Shown: piece after piece, positions 53,333 through 63,143 of the stretch
Layout: the number at the start of each line of letters is the position of its first letter
Numbering within the stretch: the stretch's first letter is position 1
Origin: Pseudoxanthomonas sp. CF125
Lineage (GTDB): Bacteria > Pseudomonadota > Gammaproteobacteria > Xanthomonadales > Xanthomonadaceae
Direction of reading: 5' to 3'
Assembly: GCF_900104085.1 (NCBI RefSeq)
Contig: NZ_FNLD01000001.1
Location: 1,408,331 to 1,472,330 of the forward strand
Length of the DNA stretch: 64,000 bases
Position numbers and translations under genes: made by a program
The notes under the pieces: generated by a model
Told to the model about the DNA's origin: nothing
The model's input: the letters and a program-made list of their open reading frames with translations, nothing else
The model's database searches: none

Positions 53333-53812
53333 TCAGGGCTTGATGAAGATGGTGTCGATAGCCGCGAGAGACGACGATGCGGCTACTGAATTCTGGTCAC
53401 GGCTGAAACCCGTGGTCCTGTACAAATTGCATAGGCTTTCGGAGCTGTCTCCGCCCACAGCTGCGCTGCACTCGCCAGTGCATATCCCGATATTGCGCGT
53501 CCGTACTTCGGATGCTGTGGTCACACCATTAGCCCAAGCCTTTGAGTCGAAAGGCGTTGCGCAATCTTCATTTTCGAAAAAATCGCCTTCGGTAATATCG
53601 ACTTCGCGAGTACGGACTTCGCTTTCAGCATTCTGAAACGCAACATTAGCGGCCACATAGTTGGCGGACATGCGTTCCTGCAGGGTCGCCACTTGCATGC
53701 CCACTATGCCGATCAGCGCCAGCAGAATCAGCATGATCAAGGCGACATAAAGAACCGCGCCGCGTTGCTTGCGTGCAGAGATGGAAAAACTTGATCGCTG
53801 GAATCGGTTCAT
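53333..53812 (-). CDS. pilX: PilX, minor pilin
   Basis: A 159-residue minor pilin with an 18-residue leader and the PilX hydrophobic helix AVLYVALIMLILLALIGIVG, which lacks the Glu5 found in other pilins, as is usual for PilX. The start MNRFQRSSFSISARKQRG at 53812 is used; an extended frame upstream is not supported. C-terminal cysteines are in DCATPF, ICTGEC and ESLCNL. Four bases separate it from pilW. Confidence 0.9.
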   Translation of the reverse strand: MNRFQRSSFSISARKQRGAVLYVALIMLILLALIGIVGMQVATLQERMSANYVAANVAFQNAESEVRTREVDITEGDFFENEDCATPFDSKAWANGVTTASEVRTRNIGICTGECSAAVGGDSSESLCNLYRTTGFSRDQNSVAASSSLAAIDTIFIKP

Positions 53813-53816
53813 CGGT

Positions 53817-55064
53817 TCAATTTCCGTACAGTCGGTTGCGTAGCGCCACCGTAGTTTCGTAGACGGATCTGTAGTTTCCATCCGGCGTTTGCACCGGCAT
53901 CTGCACTTCAAGAACGCTAAGCGGGATCAGCGACTGAGTTGCGGCGGCTCCTTCCCGATTGCCGGAGTTCCGCACCATCAGTCCCAGTTGTACTGCTCCG
54001 ACGCGCCGCCATGCAGCCGCATTGGTTTCATCGCCAATCGTGCTTGCCGGCACCATGGACGAGATATACCCCGATGGCGGAGAAGTCAGCGGCGCCGAAT
54101 CCCGGCCGAAAAGCAGCTGCATGGATTCGACCCCATCCACCATTTCCTCGGTGACAGCCGTCAAAGCACCGTTTCCTGGTGTCGAAATCCAACGAACACG
54201 ATAGAGCGCTGGAGCCTGAGCCTGCGGGCTGAACGCGACGTAGTAAGCCATCGACTCGGCGCGATACAAAGATGCGCTGCCGGCCTTGTAGGCAAGCGAA
54301 CTGTCATGTGTCGAAATGAACGTGAGGTCCGAGGCATTCAATCCAGTCTGGGTCACATTCATGCTGGTAGCGGTGGGTGCAGCGCTGGCCTGGAATACCG
54401 ATGCACCGCGGCAATCGGCGATCGCAAACAGACCGCTTCCGCCGGTGGCCAAGGCGCCGCTGGCGGCCGGATACACCACCGCCGGCGTCCCGGTCGCATT
54501 GAACGTGGTGATCGGCGCCTCTTCCGCCGAAAGAAAACGCAGCACTACGATGTCGCTGCCGCGTATGGGCGCTGGATTCAGCCCACTTATATCCGCCGGC
54601 AGCACAGGCGACCAATCAGCGGCAGCACCGGCGACGAGGGCGGCTGGGATCTGACGGGTGTTACCGGGCGCGGTGCCATTGGCCTCGTAGCCTTGAATGG
54701 ACACATCGAACCGCAGAGGAAATAGCAGCGCGGCGACATTGTTGGCATTTCGATTGGCTCCGTTCAAGAACAAGGAACGGATATTGCCGCCAGTGATGGT
54801 AGTGCCGTCGGTCGAAAGCAGCGACTGATCGTTCACGCACCCGGCGTGGCCAGCCATGCGCAGATCGCGAGTCAGGAAGTCGACAGCGAAACGCGAACTT
54901 TCCTGGTTGCGGGCTATGCCCTGCGATAGCTGATATGCGGTGCGCGAGGCCGAAAATACTTGCACAAGCCCCAACACAAGAATCGTACCGATCAACAAAG
55001 CGATCATCAATTCTATGAGCGATAGACCTGTGGAGACGCGTGGTCCTTTATAAGCGGTCTTCAC
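53817..55064 (-). CDS. pilW: PilW, minor pilin
   Basis: A 415-residue minor pilin, typical in length. The leader MKTAYKGPRVSTG is followed by LSLIELMIALLIGTILVLGLVQVFSASR, then the PilW core ESSRFAVDFLTRDLRMAGHAGCV. The 4-base overlap with pilV (ATGA) implies translational coupling. Fits the fimT-pilV-pilW-pilX-pilY1-pilE order. Confidence 0.93.
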   Translation of the reverse strand: MKTAYKGPRVSTGLSLIELMIALLIGTILVLGLVQVFSASRTAYQLSQGIARNQESSRFAVDFLTRDLRMAGHAGCVNDQSLLSTDGTTITGGNIRSLFLNGANRNANNVAALLFPLRFDVSIQGYEANGTAPGNTRQIPAALVAGAAADWSPVLPADISGLNPAPIRGSDIVVLRFLSAEEAPITTFNATGTPAVVYPAASGALATGGSGLFAIADCRGASVFQASAAPTATSMNVTQTGLNASDLTFISTHDSSLAYKAGSASLYRAESMAYYVAFSPQAQAPALYRVRWISTPGNGALTAVTEEMVDGVESMQLLFGRDSAPLTSPPSGYISSMVPASTIGDETNAAAWRRVGAVQLGLMVRNSGNREGAAATQSLIPLSVLEVQMPVQTPDGNYRSVYETTVALRNRLYGN

Positions 55065-55537
55065 AGACGACTCCTTACCGTGACTCTGCTATTGATTGAA
55101 CCCGTATCTCCCCATTGGACATACACTACGACATTGCCGTCGGCGGCCAATTCAACGTCTGCTTCACCGTCTGGCAAAGCTGCGCGCACTTCGCACTTCC
55201 AGCGATCGATATTGACGGTAGGCGGAGCGGCCACCGCGCGTGCGCACCCTGTTGTTGGAACGGTCACGCCGCTGAAGCTGCCAGGATTGATGGCGTTGTA
55301 ATAGGAACCGAGAGAACGCTGAATGCGCATCAGGTCTACCAGTTCATAAGCCAAATTGGTGGCAACAGTACGTTGCTGCGCGCTTTTGGTGAATCGAACG
55401 TTCATCGTCTGCAACAAGGCGAACCCGAGCAATCCAAACGCCAAAACCAGGATCGCGATCAGCACCTCGATCATGGTGAAACCCGAGGTGCGACCCCGGG
55501 ATAGAGAAAGCAAACGGCGCGTCGATTTCGATTTCAT
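55061..55537 (-). CDS. pilV: PilV, minor pilin
   Basis: A 158-residue minor pilin. Its ATG at 55537 overlaps the fimT stop codon (ATGA), and a leader of about 19 residues ends in G before FTMIEVLIAILVLAFGLLGFALLQ. The following region matches PilV (LAYELVDLMRIQRSLGSYYN). An alternative ATG at 55543 would overlap more. It is second in the operon. Confidence 0.9.
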   Translation of the reverse strand: MKSKSTRRLLSLSRGRTSGFTMIEVLIAILVLAFGLLGFALLQTMNVRFTKSAQQRTVATNLAYELVDLMRIQRSLGSYYNAINPGSFSGVTVPTTGCARAVAAPPTVNIDRWKCEVRAALPDGEADVELAADGNVVVYVQWGDTGSINSRVTVRSRL

Positions 55538-56037
55538 GGGCATGCACCTGGATCCACACGGGTCTGGCCTGTTATTCCGATCTGTAGACAACGAATGGGC
55601 GTGGCTGCACCCTCGGGACTGAGTTGGATGGATTGGGCGCCACCGATGGCCCGGCCACGGCTGTCGAAAGCGATAGTGTTCGCACTGCCGGCCAAAGTCA
55701 GCTTGGGCTTGCTTTGGATATAACGGACAACCGTTTCCCCTGCCCCTAGAACACCGTTGCCGTCCGTTTCCGTCCAGACGAGCCAACCGTTATTCCAGTT
55801 GCCGCCACACGCCGTGCCGTTGGCACTCGAGCACACCCCACCACCGCGGGTACTACGAACCGCTTCGCTGCGTGCCAAAGCCAGCGATGCCAGTAACTCA
55901 TTGCTGCTGGTCGCTATCCGATTGGAGCGCAAAGAGCTTTGGAAGCTGGGCAACCCTATGGTAAGCAAAACCGCGACGATCGCGATGACCACCATTAGCT
56001 CGATAAGGCTGAACCCATTATTTTGGCGTCTTGGCAT
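55534..56037 (-). CDS. fimT: FimT/FimU-like minor pilin
   Basis: A 167-residue minor pilin with a short leader, MPRRQNNG, then FSLIELMVVIAIVAVLLTIGLPSFQ. The GspH-type domain carries NNGWLVWTETDGNGVLG and a C-terminal cysteine pair. It opens the operon and is the probable first subunit of the minor-pilin priming set. The 228 bases upstream to the kinase gene contain no other gene; they should hold the operon's promoter, though I could not find a strong sigma-70 or sigma-54 match. Confidence 0.9.
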   Translation of the reverse strand: MPRRQNNGFSLIELMVVIAIVAVLLTIGLPSFQSSLRSNRIATSSNELLASLALARSEAVRSTRGGGVCSSANGTACGGNWNNGWLVWTETDGNGVLGAGETVVRYIQSKPKLTLAGSANTIAFDSRGRAIGGAQSIQLSPEGAATPIRCLQIGITGQTRVDPGACP

Positions 56038-56265
56038 CAGTAGCCGCTCCCCAGCGATGGCCTTACACGTTATAGGAGACCGCCGGACTGGCAAGCCTGT
56101 TCAGGATGGACGGTCCCGATGGGCGGACGGGCGTCCCCAGGGCGGCCCTACGTGCCAAGACTGCCGCAGACCGAATGTGAACCGCGTTCAGTTCCAAGAG
56201 CTCCCGAACCCTCGCCTGTCGAACTCAGCACCCGCTATAAGGAACCCCGGAACCCTATTCGGATA

Positions 56266-57303
56266 TCACCGAGTCGGCACGGCCATCACACAGGTGTAAA
56301 CACCTTCTTTCCATCCGCTCGTGAGTTTAGCCCGTGAATTGAATGCGTACAGGAGACGATAAGCGATGTTGCGCTGGGCGTGACCGGATCCCTGCTGTAA
56401 ACGAAGCACTGGGGAGTCCGGCGGCAGCGCGGGATTGATGATGGTGACCGACAAAATATCGGCATTCACCGACAAGTCTATTTCCAATAACCCGCCTTCG
56501 GGAATTCGCGAAATCCCGTGCAGAACCGCATTCTCTACCAGCGGCTGCAAAACCAGGTGCGGCAATCTCTGCTCCCAAGGCAGAGGCTCTTCCATCCTCC
56601 ACCGCACCTGCAATCGCTCGCCAAGCCGCAACGACTCGATGGAAAGGTAGCGCCGGGCCAGTTCCACCTCCTGGGCGAGGGTCGATTCGCCTTCGCCGAC
56701 GCCCAAAGCGGCGCGGAACAAATCCGACAAGTCCAGGACCGCGCGCTCCGCCACGACCGGATCGGTCCTGACCAGGCTGGCTATCAGGTTCATGCTGTTG
56801 AACAGGAAGTGTGGGCGGATACGTGCCTGCAAAGCGTCGGCCTCGGCCCTGGCATTGGCGTTGAGTTGCAATGTCCAACGGTCGCTGACATAGAAATAAC
56901 GCATAGCGGACGCAGTGATAAGTACCGCGATCGCCGCGCTGGCCGAAACGAAACGCCAGAAACTCACGTCCACCGGCGGCTTTCCCAGCGCGGTAAACAA
57001 TGCATATACGATGCCCGCAGCCGCCACCGAAATCGCCGCAGATAGACCCAGCGACGCAGTTACGCCAAGGACGGGAGTGAACCGCGACAATACCTGACGC
57101 GACATGCAAAGCATGACCGACACGGCAATGGCGATCCACAGGGCGAATGCGCTCGCGGACAAGAAGTGCGCGAACGGAAGCCTATTCGCTTCGCCAGGCC
57201 ATAACGCAACAACCACTACCACCATCTCCGCCATGCCCAGCATGACCATGATGCGGGCTCGCCGGCAGAAATCAGGCAACCAGGGAACCACCGTTTCCAA
57301 CAC
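56266..57303 (-). CDS. AlgZ/FimS-like LytS-family histidine kinase
   Basis: A 345-residue membrane kinase starting at GTG 57303, with GAGAGG 6 bases upstream. About four membrane helices occupy residues 16-135. The His_kinase domain carries the phosphoacceptor HFLFNSMN (H165), the N-box NAVLHG (258-263) and the G-box QGSGHAQRN (304-312). It is the FimS/AlgZ class that controls type IV pilus minor-pilin genes in Pseudomonas aeruginosa. No response-regulator gene follows; the pilus operon starts 228 bases downstream on the same strand. Confidence 0.85.
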   Translation of the reverse strand: MLETVVPWLPDFCRRARIMVMLGMAEMVVVVVALWPGEANRLPFAHFLSASAFALWIAIAVSVMLCMSRQVLSRFTPVLGVTASLGLSAAISVAAAGIVYALFTALGKPPVDVSFWRFVSASAAIAVLITASAMRYFYVSDRWTLQLNANARAEADALQARIRPHFLFNSMNLIASLVRTDPVVAERAVLDLSDLFRAALGVGEGESTLAQEVELARRYLSIESLRLGERLQVRWRMEEPLPWEQRLPHLVLQPLVENAVLHGISRIPEGGLLEIDLSVNADILSVTIINPALPPDSPVLRLQQGSGHAQRNIAYRLLYAFNSRAKLTSGWKEGVYTCVMAVPTR

Positions 57304-57412
57304 CGCACACCTCTCTCAGAGAAAGCAATCGCGTTGCAACCGGACTGCCCGAATCGTCACGCCCGGCAACCTCATTCCTGCCAGCCGCAGCGTTATTCGG
57401 TTGGCGCCAAGG

Positions 57413-58807
57413 TCACGAAAGAACCCGATAGCAAGGCCGGTACTCCCCCGCGATCTTCATGCGCCGCTGCTCGACGAACGCGCGCAGCAATGCGTCCAGC
57501 GCATGCATCATGTCGGGGTCGCCGTGGATCTCGAAAGGCCCGAATTGCTCGATGCGGCGCATGCCGTCTTCCTTCACGTTGCCGGCGACGATGCCCGAAA
57601 AGGCGCGACGCAGATCGGCGGCCAGCGCGTGCGCCGGGCGGCCATGGTGCAAGTCCAATGCGGCCATGGCTTCGTGCGAGGGGACGAAAGGCTGCTGGTA
57701 TTCCAGCGGCACGTCGATGGCCCAGTTGAAAAAGAACGAGTCTTTATGCGCGATGCGGTTCTCGCGCACGCGCTTGATGCCGGCGGTCATCTTCTTGGCG
57801 ACGGCGACCGGATCGCCGGTGATGATCTCGTAGCGCGCCGCGGCGGCCTCGCCCAAGGTCAGTCGGATGAACTTGTCGATCTGCTCGAAATACGGCGCTG
57901 CGATGGTGGGGCCGGTGAGGATCAGCGGGAACGGCAAGCCGGCGTTTTCCTCGCGCAGGAGGATGCCCAGCAGGTACAGGATCTCCTCGGCCGTGCCGAC
58001 GCCGCCGGGGAACACCAGGATGCCGTGGCCGACCCGCACGAAGGCCTCGAGCCGCTTCTCGATGTCCGGCATGATGACAAGGTGGTTGACGATGGGGTTG
58101 GGCGATTCGGCGGCGATGATGCCCGGCTCGGTGATGCCGATGTAGCGCGTGGTGCGCTTGCGCTGCTTGGCATGGGCGATGGTGGCGCCTTTCATCGGAC
58201 CCTTCATCGCGCCCGGGCCGCAACCGGTGCAGATATCCAGCCCGCGCAGGCCCAATTCGTAACCCACCTGCTTGGTGTAGATGTACTCATCGCGTGAAAT
58301 GGAATGGCCGCCCCAGCACACCACCAGATTGGGGTCGGCCGGCTTCAGGATGCGCGCGTTGCGCAGCAGACCGAATACGGCGTTGGTGATGCCGACGGAA
58401 GATTCCAGTTCCGCTTCGTGTTCCGGGCCCAGCTCGATGGCGGTATAGGCCAGGTCGCGCACGACCGCGAACAACAGTTCGGCCACGCCGCGGATGATCT
58501 CGCCATCCACGAACGCCATGGCCGGCGCATTGACCAGATCGATGCGCACGCCCCGGTCCTGCTGCAGCACCTGGATGTCGAAATCCGGATACAAATCGCG
58601 GGCCGCGCGCGGATCGTCCGACGCGCTGCCGCTGGTCAGCACCGCCAGCGCGCAGCGGCGCAGCAGTTCGTGCATGCCGCCGCTGGAGGCATCGCGCAGC
58701 CGCGCCACTTCCACGCGGGACAGCACATCCAGGCCGCCGCGCGGATAGATCCGCGCGTCCTGTACCGGCAACGCCCTCGGTGCCGTTTCGCTCATATTCG
58801 TATCCAT
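57413..58807 (-). CDS. ppnN: PpnN, nucleotide 5'-monophosphate nucleosidase (YgdH)
   Basis: A 464-residue protein from the ATG at 58807 (or 58795). It has the LOG-like motif PGGVGTAEEILYLLGILLREE and upstream GGHSISRDEYIYTKQVGYELGLRGLDICTGCGPGAM. PpnN breaks the N-glycosidic bond of purine and pyrimidine nucleotides and is a (p)ppGpp target in E. coli. The N- and C-terminal regions match the PpnN family rather than short LOG enzymes. It stands alone, separated from the kinase gene by 109 bases. Confidence 0.94.
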   Translation of the reverse strand: MDTNMSETAPRALPVQDARIYPRGGLDVLSRVEVARLRDASSGGMHELLRRCALAVLTSGSASDDPRAARDLYPDFDIQVLQQDRGVRIDLVNAPAMAFVDGEIIRGVAELLFAVVRDLAYTAIELGPEHEAELESSVGITNAVFGLLRNARILKPADPNLVVCWGGHSISRDEYIYTKQVGYELGLRGLDICTGCGPGAMKGPMKGATIAHAKQRKRTTRYIGITEPGIIAAESPNPIVNHLVIMPDIEKRLEAFVRVGHGILVFPGGVGTAEEILYLLGILLREENAGLPFPLILTGPTIAAPYFEQIDKFIRLTLGEAAAARYEIITGDPVAVAKKMTAGIKRVRENRIAHKDSFFFNWAIDVPLEYQQPFVPSHEAMAALDLHHGRPAHALAADLRRAFSGIVAGNVKEDGMRRIEQFGPFEIHGDPDMMHALDALLRAFVEQRRMKIAGEYRPCYRVLS

Positions 58808-58850
58808 GCTTGTCTTTTTATAGGGCCAGAACTGTAGCGCAGTCGGCCCC

Positions 58851-58884
58851 ACAAAAGAAAACGGCCGGATAAGCCGGCCGTTTT
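58851..58884 (-). terminator. Intrinsic terminator after the Oar-like receptor
   Basis: The stem ACGGCCGG/CCGGCCGT encloses ATAAG. On the minus strand it is followed by TTTCTTTTG, so it ends the receptor transcript. The plus-strand side also has a T4 run. Confidence 0.8.
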
Positions 58885-58904
58885 CCCAACAAACAAGCTG
58901 ACAA

Positions 58905-61900
58905 TCAGAACTCGTACTTGAAGCTCACCTGAGCCGACCACTGCGAAATGCCGTTGGTCTGGCTATCGGAGTTGGTCGGGATGCCCAGCGCGGTGGCCTG
59001 GCCGAACTCCGTGCCGCTGCGGTACCCGTAGACGTACCTTCCTGCCATACCCGCGGGGCAGTTGACTTGGCAGATACCGACCAAGCTAGCGACCGCATTA
59101 TTGGCGTTGAAGCCGTAATCGATGATATGTCCCCAATCCTTGTTGAGCAGATTGCCGACGTTCTGGATATCGAGCCAGATCTTGGACTTGTGGCCCTTCA
59201 TGAAGCCCGGAAGCTCCTGGCTGATGCGAATGTCGAAGGTATTGACGAAGCTGGAGGTGAAGCCGTTCTCGGGCGCATACCTGCCCTTGTAGCGGCTCAG
59301 GTCTTCCTGAGTTCCCAACCAGTTCCAGAACGCCTGCTCCATCGCCGGGTTCGCAGTGAACGCGCCGGTCGCGCTCAGGCTGCCGAACAGCACGTCGCCC
59401 GGGCCCGAAGGCACGTAGAACAAGTCGTTGAACGTGCGGTTGTCGCCATTGGCGTCGCCCGCGAAGATGTAGCTGTACGGACGGCCGCTGCGGCCTTCGT
59501 AGAACAGGCCGACCTGGGTTGCGTGGTCGCCGAAGAACTTGTGCGACCAGTTCAACGAACCGCTGAAGCGGTCCTTGATCTCGTAGCGGGCGGTGGAGCT
59601 GGTGGGTTCGTTGATGCTGAAGCCAAGCTGCGAACCGTAGCCCGAACCGGCGGTCGAGCTGGTCAGCGCGGACACTTCCTCGGCGTTGGTGCGGGTGTAG
59701 CCCAGGCTCCAGGACCAATCGCTCTCGGTGGAGAACGGCTTGGTCAGCGAGACCGTCAGCTGCTGGCCCTTGCCCTTGTTGGTGTTCTCCAGCAGGAAGA
59801 CGTCGCCGAAATAGGCGTTGCGGCCGAAGCGCGCACCATTGGCCTGAATTCCGTTGGTGGTGGCGGTGTTGCCGAACGGCCTGGGGCTGTTGGGGTTCCA
59901 GTACAGCACGCGGCCATCAGGGCCGATGTAGCCCGGACCCACGTTGAGGGTGCGATAGAACAAGCCGTTCTTGACGTCCGTCAGCAACACCTCGGCCGAG
60001 GCGACGATGCCGTTCCACGGCGTCTCCACGTCGATCGCCAGGTTGGCCTTCCATACCGACGGCAGATCGAAATCGTTGCTGATCACATTGACGTTGCGCA
60101 CGCCCGTGCCGCCAGCCGGGATCGACGGATTCAGGCCGTCCGCGGTGAAGGGCACTGTCGCCGGGGTAGTGATGTTCTGGTACGAAACGTAGTTCATGCC
60201 GGTGCTGCTGTAGGCATTGCCCACCCACACCTGCGGTGCGTCGCCCTGGAACAGGCCGATGCCGCCGCGCAACTGCGCCGGACGTGCCCAATCGAAGGTG
60301 TAGTTGAAGCCGAAGCGCGGCTGGATGATGAAATCGTCGCTATAGGTATAGGTGTTGTCGATGCCGAAGCCGCCGGTATAGCCGGCGCCGCACGCCGCGT
60401 TTGCCGTACCCGGGGCAGCAGCGAAGCATTGGTTGAACGGCGGGCTGGGGCTGGCTTCGGGCCGGTCCGCACGCACGCCCAAGGTCAGCGTCAGATTAGG
60501 GGTGACATACCAGGTGTCCTGCACGAACAGGCCCAGACTCTTGTTCTTGTATTGGGCCGCGATGAGGCTCGGATCGGTCGGGTTGGCCTGCAGATCGTAA
60601 TCGAAGTACTGGCCGCTCAGCAGCCTGCTGAAATCCGACACGCCGTTCACGGTGGGCACGTAGAAACTGTAGTTGCCCCAGGCATCCTGCAGGAAGAAGT
60701 TGTAGATCTCGTTCTCGCTGTACTCGGCGCCGAACTTGATGTCGTGGTCACCCACGGTCCAGGTGGCCGCGCCGAAGTAGTTCCAGGTCTCGGTCAGCAG
60801 GCTGTTGCCCATCGAGCTGCGCTCGGTACCCAGACGGATGGCGTCCAGATTGCTGAAGCTGTTGTTGTTGGTGCCGATCGGATTGTCGTTGCCGTTACCG
60901 TTCACGCCGTCGTCGAAATAGACCTGGATGGTGGGCGCGGTGGTCGGATTGACGCGGACGGCCGAGTAGTCGCGATAGGACACCTTGAACTCGGTGGAGA
61001 ACGTATCGGTCCAGTCGCTGAACAGCTGGCCGACGTAGCTCTCCACGGTCTTGGCGTGATTGAACCAGTTCGAGCTCAGCGACAGTACGCTGGCGGTCGA
61101 GGCTTCCGGACGCACGCGGGTCTGCTCGAGCTTGCTGTAGCGCAGGCTGGCGCGGTGGGCTTCGCTGATGTTCCAGTCCAGCTTCAGTGCGTACTCTTCC
61201 AGCTCGGTGTCGCCGCCGCCGGTCAGACTGCCGGGCTCGAAGCCCCAGGTTTCGCGCGCGATGCGCTGCACTTCGGCCAGATCCGCGGCGTCGAAGTCGG
61301 CGCCGCCCGAGGCCAGCGGGTTGGTGCCCTGGCTCTTGCCGGCCGGGCCGATGTTGGTCTGCTTGAACTTCTCGTAGTTGGCGAAGAAGAACAGCTTGTC
61401 CTTGACCAGCGGACCGCCGAAAGTCACGCCCCAGGTCTTCTCGTCGTCGTACTCATCGAACGGCAGGCCGGTAACGTTCAGCGAGCTGCCAGCGATGCGG
61501 GCCGGGTAGTCGCCGAACCAGTCGCCATCGCGGTAGGTGCCGTAGACCGAACCGTGGAACTCGTTGGTACCGGACTTGGTCACCGCATTGACGTTGGCGC
61601 CGGCCGCGCCGGACATGGTCACGTCGTAGTTGGACAGATTGATGTCGATGGCTTCGATGGCCTCCATCGACACAGGCTGGCGCATGGTCGGCATGTTGTT
61701 GCCTTCCAGACCGAAGCTGTCGCTGGCGGACACGCCGTCGATGGTGATCTTGTTGAAGCGCGGGTTCTGGCCGCCGGCACTGATGCTGCCCGAGGCGCGG
61801 TCGGTGAAGGCCACGCGCGGATCGAGGCGCATGTAGTCCTGGATGTTGCCGTTCATCGAGGGCAGCGCCTCGATGGTCACCCTGTCGACGCTGGTGCCCG

Positions 61901-62327
61901 AACCCATCTTGGTCGCGCTGAACACTTCCGAGCCGCCGGCGATGCCGACTGCGGTGACGGTTTCCAGCGTGGCCACATCGCCGCTGGCCAGGGTGGCGTC
62001 GACGGTGCTGATCTGGTTCAGGGTGAGGTAGATGTTCTCTTCCGTATCGGCGCCCGCACCGGCCTTGACCACGCTGATCGTGTAGGGGCCGCCGACGCGC
62101 AGACCGCGCGCGTTGTAGCGGCCGCTCGCATCGGTGGTGGCGCGGCTGACCGTTCCCGATTCCACGTGGGTGATGGTCACTTCGGCACCCGCGACAGGAG
62201 CGCCATCAGTACCGGTCACCAAACCGCCGACACCCGACGAGGTGCTCTGCGCGAAAGAAGGCGCCGCGGCGAGCGCGACCATGAGACCAAGAGCGATCTT
62301 GGACATCCGGAAACGGGATTGATTCAT
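58905..62327 (-). CDS. Oar-like TonB-dependent receptor with an N-terminal carboxypeptidase-regulatory domain
   Basis: An 1140-residue outer-membrane protein. A signal peptide covers 1-26 (AAPSFAQ|S). The carboxypeptidase-regulatory beta domain follows at about 30-110 (GLVTGTDGAPVAGAEVTITH and SGRYNARGLRVGGPY). The plug domain (about 125-270) includes GVSASDSFGLEGNNMPTMRQP and the long barrel ends in VSFKYEF with a terminal aromatic. Oar-like receptors occur in numbers in this order and are thought to import large or peptide-like ligands, though the substrate is unknown. It is flanked by a terminator and, upstream, a 213-base gap with no gene. Confidence 0.93.
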   Translation of the reverse strand: MNQSRFRMSKIALGLMVALAAAPSFAQSTSSGVGGLVTGTDGAPVAGAEVTITHVESGTVSRATTDASGRYNARGLRVGGPYTISVVKAGAGADTEENIYLTLNQISTVDATLASGDVATLETVTAVGIAGGSEVFSATKMGSGTSVDRVTIEALPSMNGNIQDYMRLDPRVAFTDRASGSISAGGQNPRFNKITIDGVSASDSFGLEGNNMPTMRQPVSMEAIEAIDINLSNYDVTMSGAAGANVNAVTKSGTNEFHGSVYGTYRDGDWFGDYPARIAGSSLNVTGLPFDEYDDEKTWGVTFGGPLVKDKLFFFANYEKFKQTNIGPAGKSQGTNPLASGGADFDAADLAEVQRIARETWGFEPGSLTGGGDTELEEYALKLDWNISEAHRASLRYSKLEQTRVRPEASTASVLSLSSNWFNHAKTVESYVGQLFSDWTDTFSTEFKVSYRDYSAVRVNPTTAPTIQVYFDDGVNGNGNDNPIGTNNNSFSNLDAIRLGTERSSMGNSLLTETWNYFGAATWTVGDHDIKFGAEYSENEIYNFFLQDAWGNYSFYVPTVNGVSDFSRLLSGQYFDYDLQANPTDPSLIAAQYKNKSLGLFVQDTWYVTPNLTLTLGVRADRPEASPSPPFNQCFAAAPGTANAACGAGYTGGFGIDNTYTYSDDFIIQPRFGFNYTFDWARPAQLRGGIGLFQGDAPQVWVGNAYSSTGMNYVSYQNITTPATVPFTADGLNPSIPAGGTGVRNVNVISNDFDLPSVWKANLAIDVETPWNGIVASAEVLLTDVKNGLFYRTLNVGPGYIGPDGRVLYWNPNSPRPFGNTATTNGIQANGARFGRNAYFGDVFLLENTNKGKGQQLTVSLTKPFSTESDWSWSLGYTRTNAEEVSALTSSTAGSGYGSQLGFSINEPTSSTARYEIKDRFSGSLNWSHKFFGDHATQVGLFYEGRSGRPYSYIFAGDANGDNRTFNDLFYVPSGPGDVLFGSLSATGAFTANPAMEQAFWNWLGTQEDLSRYKGRYAPENGFTSSFVNTFDIRISQELPGFMKGHKSKIWLDIQNVGNLLNKDWGHIIDYGFNANNAVASLVGICQVNCPAGMAGRYVYGYRSGTEFGQATALGIPTNSDSQTNGISQWSAQVSFKYEF

Positions 62328-62540
62328 TTGATAAGCCTCGGATACGAGTTAGGCGATGGCGGTAAAAAGCAAAAGCTGGCGCGACCCCAAGTGGAATCAT
62401 TCGCGCTGGATGAAGCCCCTGACCCAGTGAACTGCGTCACTTGGTTAACAACAGATTAACACGATAGAGAGCGGTTATTACCGTGTTATGACAACTTCTT
62501 GCACCGCACCATGGCGGTGAATCGCCGCTTGCTGAAGCGA

Positions 62541-63143
62541 TTAAATGTTGGGCGGCGAGAGTTTCAGGTAAGTCCCTATCCCGTCTAGGAACATTTGCAC
62601 CGAGATGGCCACCAGCAACATGCCCATGAGCCTTTCCAGAGCAATCAGGGCGCTGCGGCCCAGCCATTTGTAAAGCAGGGTCGCGGAAAACAGGATGGCT
62701 GCGGTAGCGCCCCAGGCGATCATCAGAGCCAGGCTCCAGTCCCAGAGCCGGCCGGGTTCGTTGCTGCCCATCAGCATCACTGCGGCCATGCCCGAAGGAC
62801 CGGCCACCAGCGGAATGGCCAGGGGCACGATAAAAGGCTCCCCGCCAGGCAGTTCGCCCATCAGCCCTTCCGGCCGCGGGAAGATCATGCGGATGCCGAT
62901 CAGGAACAGGACTATGCCGCCGGCGATCTGCACCGACTCCTGACGCAGATGCATCAATTCCAGCGCGTATTTTCCGCCCCAGAGGAACCCCATCAGGACC
63001 ACCAGGGCGATCAACAGCTCGCGCGCCAGCACGACGCGCTGGCGCTTGGGCGCCAGGGGTTTGAGCACGCTCAGGAAAACCGGGATATTGCCCAGCGGAT
63101 CCAGGATAAGGAACAGAAGCAGCGCGGCCGAAAGGATGGTCAC
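62541..63143 (-). CDS. MarC-family inner-membrane protein
   Basis: A 200-residue protein starting at GTG 63143, with about six membrane helices. MarC motifs include FLILDPLGNIPVFLSVLKPL near the N-terminus, the RLPEG-type loop, and IPLVAGPSGMAAVML in the second half. Although named for multiple antibiotic resistance, MarC proteins have no proven role in it. The GTG overlaps the stop of the upstream gene (GTGA), so it is translationally coupled. Confidence 0.9.
   Translation of the reverse strand: MTILSAALLLFLILDPLGNIPVFLSVLKPLAPKRQRVVLARELLIALVVLMGFLWGGKYALELMHLRQESVQIAGGIVLFLIGIRMIFPRPEGLMGELPGGEPFIVPLAIPLVAGPSGMAAVMLMGSNEPGRLWDWSLALMIAWGATAAILFSATLLYKWLGRSALIALERLMGMLLVAISVQMFLDGIGTYLKLSPPNI

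Noticed and set aside
59067-62459. A 1130-codon plus-strand open frame antisense to the Oar-like receptor
   Set aside because: The minus-strand frame has a signal peptide, domain order and terminator. The plus-strand frame is low in motifs and arises from high-GC codon bias.
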